In this document: positions 8,721-16,800 of the stretch, piece after piece | How the letters are laid out: each line of letters starts with the position of its first letter | Numbering within the stretch: position 1 is the stretch's first letter | DNA from: an uncultured Desulfobacter sp. | GTDB lineage: Bacteria; Desulfobacterota; Desulfobacteria; Desulfobacterales; Desulfobacteraceae | Length of the DNA stretch: 64,000 nucleotides | Direction: 5' to 3' | Assembly (NCBI RefSeq): GCF_963666675.1 | Contig: NZ_OY762929.1 | Location: forward strand, 992,001-1,056,000 | Program-made: the position numbers and the translations under genes | Notes under the pieces: generated by a model | Databases searched by the model: none | Seen by the model: the letters and a program-made list of their open reading frames with translations, nothing else | Told to the model about the DNA's origin: nothing

Positions 8721-9548
8721 ATGACAAAAAATATCTCAAATAAGACACTTGTTTCCACCTTCAAACCATTCAAATCGGATGATGGTTTAGAGATCAAGCG
8801 AATAGAAGATATTCCTCGTGATATGACTCTCAGGCAGGGTGTGCGGCAGAAAGGATTTGTGGCAGCCCTTCATTCGCACGACTGGGGGCAATTTCTTTAT
8901 GCTTCGAGTGGGGTAATGCAAGTCATGGCAGAAGAATCGATTTGGGTCACCCCACCTCAAAGGGCAGTCTGGATACCTCCCGGGACGATTCACAGCATTA
9001 AAGTCATTTATACAGTCACTCTGTGTAACGTTTATTTCGCCCCTCATGTCATTGACGGGTTACCGACCTGCTGCCAAGTAATGGCGATCACACCTTTGAT
9101 GCGAGAACTAATTGCCCAAGCCGTCACATTCTCTCCCCTTTATGACCCGACAGGTATGGAAGGACGTGTCTGTCGGTTGATACTGGATTGTTTAAAGAAC
9201 ACCCCCGTTGAGCCTTTACATCTGCCTATGCCTGATCATGGCCCTATTCAGGAAATTGTTGACTACCTCAAAAAAGACCCAAGCGATAACGCAACTCTGG
9301 AGGATTGGGCAAAGCGTTTAGCCACAACATCCCGAACTCTGGCACGTAATTTCAAAAAACAGACCGGCATGACTTTTGGTCAATGGCGCCAACAGATTAG
9401 GCTACTTGAAGCTCTCAGCCGCATAGCTGATAATCAGCCGCTTTCCCACATCGCTCAAGACCTCGGCTACTCCTCTCAAAGTGCCTTTAGTGCTATGTTT
9501 AAAAAAGCTATGGGCGTAACACCTGGAAATTATTTCAAAACCATATAA
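8721..9548 (+). CDS. AraC-family regulator with N-terminal cupin
   Basis: A 275-residue protein. Residues about 45-110 form a cupin-like sensing domain (LHSHDWGQFLYASSGVMQV, WIPPGTIHSI) and the C-terminal ~100 residues carry two helix-turn-helix motifs ending SHIAQDLGYSSQSAFSAMFKKAMGVTPGNYF. The layout resembles NimR/YeaM-type regulators more than YbtA. Divergence from the ketopantoate-reductase-like gene suggests control of that gene and itself. The inducer is unknown. Confidence 0.88.
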   Translation: MTKNISNKTLVSTFKPFKSDDGLEIKRIEDIPRDMTLRQGVRQKGFVAALHSHDWGQFLYASSGVMQVMAEESIWVTPPQRAVWIPPGTIHSIKVIYTVTLCNVYFAPHVIDGLPTCCQVMAITPLMRELIAQAVTFSPLYDPTGMEGRVCRLILDCLKNTPVEPLHLPMPDHGPIQEIVDYLKKDPSDNATLEDWAKRLATTSRTLARNFKKQTGMTFGQWRQQIRLLEALSRIADNQPLSHIAQDLGYSSQSAFSAMFKKAMGVTPGNYFKTI

Positions 9549-9909
9549 ATGCCCGTTCATGCCATTAGAGTAGAGCATTTAAATGAAAACTTTTTTCATG
9601 GGCACTAAAAAGGAATTCAAATCGTTCAAACTACTGGTTTAATCGATAGGATGAACGGCATCGAGCATTATAGATTCCAAAGCTTGACGGGAATCAATTT
9701 CCCAGTGGAATTTCGGGAAAAGTATACATAATCCCAACCAAAAATGCTAAGGAAGAGCTGCAGATGTTGCTATTAGAATCACCAATTTTCATAAATTTTA
9801 AGGAATTGGAAACCCCACAATTTGTCTATAAGTTTTGACTGAGAGGTTTGTCAATTAAGGCGTTTACTACTTATGTTATTGGAGATGCCGGTTGAAATTT
9901 TATTGATTT
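9549..9909. other. Gene-free stretch after the AraC gene
   Basis: No supported gene. A 26-codon frame from ATG 9650 and broken frames after it suggest a decayed reading frame that I cannot name. Confidence 0.4.
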
Positions 9910-11238
9910 TTAAACAGATACATCCTTTTTATTGTTAATCAACCGTTCCCTTGTCTGGTGTATCCCAGAAAAAATGGCTGCTGAAATCTCCTCGGGAAAT
10001 CCCGGAGGCAGGACCGCACCGACCTTACTTATGCAGCCTTGTGCCATATCGCAGCATTTTTCAATAATCTGATTCATTTCATCTTTTGGGTATCTGCATT
10101 TTTGTGCCGTATCCAACCAATGTTTTCTGGTTATACTGTTCCATCTGTAATGGCGGTTTTTCCCTGAAACGGCCATGGCCATCTTCACCTTGTGCATGGA
10201 AATCTGGCCAGCCTTGGCCAAAGGATAGATTGAGATGACATCGTAAAGTGGGGTGAGGTGAAACCGGCTGCCGGGCCGAAGAAAGATACTGAAATTCTTG
10301 GCGTGACCGTCAATAGCCCCCAACATCCAGAAAAGCACCTGGGCCGTCATGAATAAGGTCCGGTCCTCATGAGCCTTGTCGGAGCCCAGAAGCAGATCCA
10401 TGACCGTGGTCATGCCTGGCCCCCCGTCCGCCTCATATTTCAGGGCCGAAGGGATTCCCGTGGCTTGGCAGATATCTTCCTGGGGCAGTCGGATCAGCCA
10501 GGTGCTGTCAGCAGACCAGCGTCGGTCAAACCGCTTCACCACCAACACCTTCTGGCTGCCGAAGTTTGCTATCTGGGTGTCAGCCGCCGCCATGCCAAAG
10601 GCTCCCAACAGTTTTTGGCAGAGCCATTCGTTTTCCACGCTGCCTGACAAATCTAAGCCGGTTTGGCCCAGTCGCCCCATGGGCAGCTTGAAAATATGGC
10701 TGGTAGGCGTGGCCCCGGAAGGGCGGTGCCAGTCGTTTTGCATCCTGAGGAATGCGGTTTTTTCCTGGGCGCCGGCAACGGAAAGCCTGAAATCGGCATC
10801 AATGTCCACTCCTAGGGGCATGGAGGCATACGATTTAAGAATGGCCTCTATCTGCTCTTCATCTACCCGATCTGCGGTGATCATTTTGACATTTGGTGTT
10901 TCTCCTTCGGGCACAAGTTGCACGGCTCCCACACAATCCCTGCCGATGTGGGAGAGCAGGTCAAAGGCCCGGGTGGACGAAGCCCCGACCCTGGCCTGCA
11001 GCCTGTTTCGCAATGTCATGTTGTCCGGCAGCAGGTTGTCAAAATAATTTTCAACCCGGTCACCAGAATAAACCTGGGTTGTGAGAGGCAGAGACAGAGA
11101 CAAGGGCCTTCTGTTGCGGTCTGAAAGCCAATCCTCGTCATAACCAAAAGAGATAATCCCTTTGGCACTGCGGTTCAGCCGGCCCACAGGAATACCGTTC
11201 ATAAGGACGGTAAGATTTTTTGCCTTTCCCATCACCAT
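9910..11238 (-). CDS. hipA: HipA-type serine/threonine kinase toxin
   Basis: A 442-residue toxin of a type II system. In the model HipA, the kinase phosphorylates glutamyl-tRNA synthetase and causes growth arrest and persistence. Seen: the N-terminal subdomain (GRLNRSAKGIISFGYDEDWL), the SVAGAQEKTA loop, the catalytic segment LGAIDGHAKNFSIF and the metal-binding LTPLYDV. It overlaps the antitoxin by 7 bp and is cotranscribed behind it. Full length and intact, so probably functional. It may serve to stabilise the island. Confidence 0.94.
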   Translation of the reverse strand: MVMGKAKNLTVLMNGIPVGRLNRSAKGIISFGYDEDWLSDRNRRPLSLSLPLTTQVYSGDRVENYFDNLLPDNMTLRNRLQARVGASSTRAFDLLSHIGRDCVGAVQLVPEGETPNVKMITADRVDEEQIEAILKSYASMPLGVDIDADFRLSVAGAQEKTAFLRMQNDWHRPSGATPTSHIFKLPMGRLGQTGLDLSGSVENEWLCQKLLGAFGMAAADTQIANFGSQKVLVVKRFDRRWSADSTWLIRLPQEDICQATGIPSALKYEADGGPGMTTVMDLLLGSDKAHEDRTLFMTAQVLFWMLGAIDGHAKNFSIFLRPGSRFHLTPLYDVISIYPLAKAGQISMHKVKMAMAVSGKNRHYRWNSITRKHWLDTAQKCRYPKDEMNQIIEKCCDMAQGCISKVGAVLPPGFPEEISAAIFSGIHQTRERLINNKKDVSV

Positions 11239-11516
11239 TCATCCTTATTATATTCCTGGTTCCCCTGGACTGGAGTCGTTCCATCAATGGCCTTAGGCTC
11301 AAGGGCCATGCCCACGTCCAAGGCGGAAAGCAGTCTGAATAGGCTGGCCACCCTGATATTAGGATTGCCGTTTTCCATTAGGGATATCCGTTTTTGGTCA
11401 AGCCCCACCCGTTTACCCAAGGCTGTCTGGGTCATCCCTTTTTGCTTCCTCAATTCTCTAAGCGTTGCCCCAAGATCTCTGGGGGAGACCATGATCTGAT
11501 GCATCGTGTCCTCCAA
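11232..11516 (-). CDS. hipB: HipB-type antitoxin (XRE helix-turn-helix)
   Basis: A 94-residue DNA-binding antitoxin that binds HipA and represses the pair. The helix-turn-helix is LRKQKGMTQTALGKRVGLDQKRISLMENG, followed by the ASLFRLLSALDVGMALEP tail common to HipB. The start ATG follows GGAGGACACG. The HipA gene overlaps its 3' end. Confidence 0.93.
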   Translation of the reverse strand: MEDTMHQIMVSPRDLGATLRELRKQKGMTQTALGKRVGLDQKRISLMENGNPNIRVASLFRLLSALDVGMALEPKAIDGTTPVQGNQEYNKDEW

Positions 11517-11528
11517 AAAAAATATGTC

Positions 11529-11545
11529 GATAACGGTATAATATC
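11529..11545. promoter_or_regulatory. Possible HipB operator
   Basis: GATAACGGTATAATATC is an inverted repeat (GATA/TATC) a few bases upstream of the hipB ribosome site. It has the same half-site flavour as E. coli HipB operators, but only one copy is convincing. Confidence 0.35.
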
Positions 11546-11675
11546 AAATTATGTTTAAAACGCCATATTTTTATTTTATGCCGTTTTCGCTATATAAGCC
11601 CCGTGGGAAAAATAATTGTCGTTGATCAGAGGAATTTCTTTCGTTCAGATTAAGAGTCTTCTTCTCTGACGAATT

Positions 11676-11888
11676 CCCAACTTTTACACAAAAGTTGGGA
11701 TGGCAAGAATCAACTCAAAGGCTCATCAATAAAAGCATTGAGAGTTTTTTTGAAATTTGGACTTGCTTTTCTGAAAAACGTATCCCAACTTTTATTCATA
11801 TTTTTATTAAAAGTTGGGGAATCTTGAAGATATGAAAAATTTGAATCATCCTAAGAAAGGAAGCCATATCTCTGCCGAACCAATCCAG
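11676..11888 (+). repeat. Left terminal inverted repeat of the 8.4-kb element
   Basis: About 213 bp match the complement of 19813-20030, roughly 85 percent by eye. The repeat contains two palindromes sharing CCCAACTTTT/AAAAGTTGGG arms: a compact one at 11676-11699 with a 4-nt centre (ACAC), and a wider one at about 11783-11818. It ends with the first 18 codons of a recombinase gene. Confidence 0.85.
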
Positions 11889-11894
11889 AGTTAA
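11832..11894 (+). pseudogene. Truncated 5' copy of the recombinase gene
   Basis: It reads MKNLNHPKKGSHISAEPIQS then stop. The first 18 residues match the start of the recombinase encoded at 19277-19870 (minus strand) with two changes. The gene body is missing, so only the part inside the terminal repeat is kept. Confidence 0.8.
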
Positions 11895-12577
11895 GCCTCT
11901 CGTTTAGATTGTACCATCCCTGCTCACAATGAGCAGGCGCTTTCCAGCTGCCAACCGAATGTTTCCTTTTCTGGCTATAATAAATTTCAATATATTTAAA
12001 GAGAATTATTCCATGCTTGCACCTAAAAAGAAGGAACCGGGCCTTCACAATGTGAATAGCCCGGTTACAAAGGGAGAGAGAAAAGAATATATTAAATTGA
12101 AGGGCTGTTGTTTGCATCCTTCAATGGATAAGTTTTTTATATCAGCCGCAAATGACCTGAACCTTACTCGAAGATTACCAGTTGATTAGTTTCATAAGTT
12201 TGATTTGATTTTTATCTTTTGAGCTGATTCGGATTTTTTTCATGATTTAGGGGCTACATTTTCTCCTTAGTCCGCTTGTTTTTCAAACTTAATTTCAGGT
12301 TCAGACTTTTGGTAGTACTTCCCCGGCGTTATTGAACTTTTCAACTGGTTGGACTCGCTTTTTCACAGCAAAATTTTGGATTGAAAAAGCGACTTTTGAC
12401 AGGCTAAAATATTTTCAAAAGAGCAAACTACCTCCAAAACAAGATCCGTTTTTAGGGCAAACGATCCCTGTTGCTCCTGTGTAAGCTGAAAATGTGGAAG
12501 ATAAACTTAAGTGGTTGGGAGGAGAAATCATATTTACAAAAATCAGCGCTATATACCATTGCTAAATACACTCCCCT
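11895..12577. other. Hairpin-rich stretch with a doubtful 58-codon frame
   Basis: Three perfect short inverted repeats are present: CCTGCTCA/TGAGCAGG at 11919-11937, AACCGGGC/GCCCGGTT at about 12036-12067, and CGCTTTTTCA/TGAAAAAGCG near 12350-12385. A small frame, 12013-12189, ends with a segment vaguely like the C-terminus of ComM/Mg-chelatase proteins, too weak to annotate as a gene. The rest shows no gene. Confidence 0.35.
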
Positions 12578-12600
12578 GCTATATACTTTACATATATAGC
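12578..12600. promoter_or_regulatory. VapBC operator palindrome
   Basis: GCTATATA and TATATAGC form a perfect palindrome with a 7-bp centre, 23 bp before vapB, with a further half-site (GCTATATA) at 12548. This is the expected position for autoregulation by the VapBC complex. Confidence 0.6.
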
Positions 12601-12623
12601 AAACTAATTATAGGAGACTGGCC

Positions 12624-12857
12624 ATGGATGTAGGAACCGTCTTTGTAAATAATAGAACCCAAGCGGTAAGATTACCGGTTGACAGCCGATTCCCGGAAAA
12701 TGTGAAAAAAGTTGTTGTGCGTGTTGTCGGCAAAGACCGTATACTTTCTCCTGTGGAAAACACATGGGATAGCTTTTTTCTTTCTGAAGATGGCGTCTCA
12801 GATGATTTTATGACGGAACGTGCTTCACAAGAACAATCAGAAAGGGAAGCTTTTTGA
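12624..12857 (+). CDS. vapB: VapB-type antitoxin
   Basis: A 77-residue AbrB/SpoVT-fold antitoxin. The N-terminus, VFVNNRTQAVRLPVDSRFP, is the classic VapB swapped-hairpin DNA-binding segment. The C-terminal part is acidic and should wrap the toxin. TATAGGAGACTGG precedes the ATG. The stop overlaps the toxin start (TGATG). Confidence 0.9.
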   Translation: MDVGTVFVNNRTQAVRLPVDSRFPENVKKVVVRVVGKDRILSPVENTWDSFFLSEDGVSDDFMTERASQEQSEREAF

Positions 12858-13264
12858 TGCTGAAATATATGTTGGACACCAATATCGTTATTTATGTGAT
12901 TAAACGTCGACCAATTGAAGTGTTGGACATTTTTAACGCCCATGCAGGCCGGATGTGTATTAGTTCAATCACGTTAGCGGAATTATTACATGGTGTTGAA
13001 AAAAGCTCTATGGTGTCGCACAATTTGCGAAAAGTAGAAGATTTTGTATCACGTCTGGAAGTCCTTCCCTATGATGATAATGCCGCCGCCCACTATGGAA
13101 ATATCAGAGCGGATTTAGAAAAGAAAGGTACACCTATCGGGGTCAATGATTTGCATATTGCAGGCCATGCCCGGAGTGAATCTTTAATCCTGGTTTCTAA
13201 CAACATACGTGAATTTGTGAGAGTCGATGGTTTGCGGCTCGAAAATTGGATCGAAATAAAGTGA
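12857..13264 (+). CDS. vapC: VapC-type PIN-domain RNase toxin
   Basis: A 135-residue PIN nuclease; family members cleave tRNA or rRNA. Acidic metal-binding residues are visible in MLDTNIVIYVI, SSITLAELLHGVE, GVNDLHIAGHA and the late SNNIREF segment. The ATG at 12857 overlaps the vapB stop; a TTG one codon earlier is less likely. Intact. It lies inside the 8.4-kb inverted-repeat element and may maintain it. Confidence 0.92.
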   Translation: MLKYMLDTNIVIYVIKRRPIEVLDIFNAHAGRMCISSITLAELLHGVEKSSMVSHNLRKVEDFVSRLEVLPYDDNAAAHYGNIRADLEKKGTPIGVNDLHIAGHARSESLILVSNNIREFVRVDGLRLENWIEIK

Positions 13265-13822
13265 AGAGATAGGGTTCCAAAGAAAGGACTACCTTTGCGC
13301 CAATGTCGATTTTTCAAGCAAATGGATGTCGCAAAATATCCCTATCTCTCCAGATCTTTTCAAGGACGATTCAACCACAATATGTGGGCTTGTCCAAATT
13401 CCAAAAAAGAGAGCCTTACAAATGCAAAAGTTCGCTCTTAAAATTTTAGCCACCTGAAAATTTATACCATCATTGAACACATTTTATGTGTATAAAGCTT
13501 TTCTTAATATATAAACTTTTTTTCACAACATGAGTATTTTTTTCACAAAGGGAAAGCCTGAATCTCGAATGGCTGGGGAATAAAAAAATTTATTCGAGGA
13601 ACCCGGATTTCTAAAAAACATATAAAGTTTTAGGTAGTTAAAAACAATTGTATGTCATGCAATGTTTCTAATGGGTAAAAAAGGTACATTTTTTGCGGGT
13701 TGTTAGAAAGATTTTGAATGAATAGCCAAACCTGTTGTGAAGCAGGGGCGGAAAGCTGTGGGGGTAAAGATCATCTGGATAGCCGGATTCACATTGAAAG
13801 TAATTCGGCTTTGGGGAATATA
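13265..13822. other. Gene-free upstream region of the giant protein gene
   Basis: No supported gene in about 550 bp. The AT-rich part 13480-13700 probably holds the promoter of the downstream gene, but no convincing -35/-10 pair stands out. Confidence 0.4.
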
Positions 13823-16800
13823 ATGGAAAAGCCCAATAAACGGGTATCGATTTTTACGGGGCCAACTTTTATCTTTGTAATGCTATTAATTGTCTGTGGA
13901 ATTGTAGATACCACTTGGGCAGTACAGCCGATGATATCCGCTGAATCTCTTCACACAGTGGGTCTCAAATCTGATGGCACTGTCGTCGCCGTAGGCAACA
14001 ATAATGACGGGAAATGTGATGTCGGCTCATGGACCAATATTGTCCAGGTGTCTGCGGACGGCACTCACACATTGGGCCTCAAATCCGACGGAAAAGTCGT
14101 CGCCGTGGGTTTTGATGGATGGGGGGCATTCGATCAACTTGAGGTCGGCTCATGGACTAATATAGTTCAGGTAGCTGCCGGAGACCTTCACTCAGTAGGT
14201 CTCAGATCTAACGGTACCGTGGCCGCTATAGGTAACAATTGGGCTGGCCAACTCAATGTCGGTTCCTGGGCCAATATTGTTCAGATATCTGCCGGATATC
14301 GTACCACGGTGGGTCTCAAATCCGACGGCACGGTGGTCGCTGTGGGCCGCAATGACTACGGGCAATATGATGTTTTTGATGTTGATGACTGGACCGATAT
14401 CGTTCAGATATCCGCTGGATATCATACTGTAGTAGGTCTCAAATCCGACGGCACAGTCATCGCAGCAGGTTATGATGGAAACGGCCAACTTGATGTCGGC
14501 TTATGGACCGATATCGTTCAGGTGTCTGCCGGCGTTATGGGTTCACACACAGTAGGTCTTAAATCCGACGGCATGGTAGTCGCTGTGGGCCTCAATGACT
14601 ACGGGCAATGTGAAGTCAGCTCATGGACCAATATTGTCCAGGTGTCCGCTGGACAAGTTCACACAGTGGGTCTCAAATCTGATGGCACAGTCGTCTCCGT
14701 TGGTAACAATAATTACGGGCAATGTGATGTCCACGATTGGAATCTTGGACAAGGGAATGAATCCGGTTATTTGATAGTATCTATTGAACCCAACGAAGCG
14801 ATCAATATGAGTGCGCAGTGGCGTTTAGACGGGGGGGAATGGAAAGACAGCGGCTACTATTTTTCGGTGGCTGAAGGGCAGTACACGATTGATTTCAAAA
14901 ACGTCGACGGTTGGAATAAGCCCGTCAACCAAATTCTTACAGTCCAGTCCGGCCAAATAACAGCGCTGACGGCCAGCTATACCCAGGCATCCACCACGAC
15001 CGCCTCGCTGGAAGGCGTGGTCTGCGGCAGGGGCGACCAAGGCCTTATAACCGGCGTGCTGGAAGGTGCGACCGTAACTTTGATCGGCCACGGGTCCCAA
15101 GCCACGGACACCCAGGGCAAATACAGTTTCGAGGGGGTTGTTCCTGGAACCTATACAATCACGGCTGAACATACTGGATATTACACATCAACTCAGGCTG
15201 ACATCAGCCTGAGCGCCGGGACTACACGGGCCATATCCTTCCAGCTGACCCCGGAATCCCAGGCGGGAGGCCCTGCCGTATTCGACTTCCGGTCCCCGGA
15301 CGGCAGGCACTTCATTCCCGGCATGTCAGGGGATATCGAATTTTCGACCCTTGTGGACTGGAGCGGATCTGCAGGAACGGTCCGTTTTCAGGTCAATGGC
15401 GAGTGGCAGAACCCTGCCCTAACAGATATAGGAGGGGGGCAGGCCAGGGCGGAATTGTCCATCACGGCACCGAGTGCAATTTATTCCTGTACGGAACTGG
15501 TCATTGAAGTGACCAATGGTGAAGGAGAAACCGAATGGCTCAATACCGGTGTTCATTTTTCACCGTTCATCGGGGTTATCCCCTGGTATGAGGATAACAT
15601 TTCATGGACACCGTCCGGGGCATCTCTTTTCTTTTCTAAGGGATATTCTTTCAGTTTCGATCTGCCATTACCATCAGATTTATTTGAAATAGAGGCTTCC
15701 TTTGGATATGAAAAAAATTTTTCATATGACTTGATGTCTGCAACATTGAGTGGAACTCTCAGTGGAGAAGGTGGAATCGGGTTTAAAATCCCAACACCTC
15801 AGCCGAAACTTAATGTTCTGGGTGAAGCCAGTATCACGATTGAAGGCGGGCTTGATATTTCCTTTTCAAGATGTGAAGAGCCGGAGATAACCCCTTCATG
15901 GTCCATGGGATTCAGCGGTAAATCCGGCATAGAGGCACCTGCGGTGTTGCTGCTTGATACGGTGGCACCGGGGGTGGGAACGTTTCTGGCTACCATACCC
16001 GGCGTCAATGATATCCTTCTTCAACTCTATATGCTGTATGGCGGTGGGATTTCGGGTGAATATCCCGACGGGCAGACCGGAGATTGCCTACTCGGGTCTC
16101 ATTCAACAACTGGTTATGTAACCGGTGGACTAGAAGCCCAGGCAATCGTTGATTTCAGTGAAAACTTCAATGCAGGTCTGTATGTTGGGGGAGGTGGGAT
16201 ATTTATTGTAGATACCTGTCCTGAGTTAGGCATCAACGGATTTGTGGGCCGTTTATATGCTGGCGCTTTTGCAGAATTGTTTAGTTTGAAGGCAAGCACA
16301 GAGATCGGTGCTGAAATTGAATGGGATTTCACCAGTGACTCAATGGCCACTGTGCTGGAGGCCAAAGGCCTTGATAAGTCTCTGGAAAACCTCAGTTGGA
16401 AGCCGGTCAGTGATGGTCTGCTTGAATGGGGTGATGCCAACCGCCTTTTAGCTACTGCCAAATCTCTTACTTCAAAAGGAACGGAGACTACAGAGGAAAA
16501 GTCTGTCCTGGAGAATCTGGCATGGGGCGGGCATCCTTCCCTGGTAATCAATGGAACCCGGAGCACAATTTTATATACACTGTTTGATACCAAGAAATCG
16601 TGGTACCAGTCCTCAGATATTGGATCTGTTGTCCAAGTGGATGACACCGCGTGGACTACGAGTCGTCTGACAGATGACCAGGACGCAGAATTTAATCCTG
16701 TCATACAAAAAATGGACACGGATACGCTGCTTGCAGCCTGGTCAAGAGTAAATGGCGATGTCTCGGCTGCAACGAACCCGGAAGATATTGTACCTTACCT

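Noticed and set aside
11929..12189. 86-codon frame resembling the end of ComM/Mg-chelatase
   Set aside because: The likeness is limited to about 25 residues and the region is full of hairpins; not enough for a gene call.
13935..14745. Regular repeats that could suggest a CRISPR-like array
   Set aside because: Unit length (~110-125 bp), continuous open frame and RCC1 protein pattern show coding repeats; no CRISPR array or cas gene is seen in the window.
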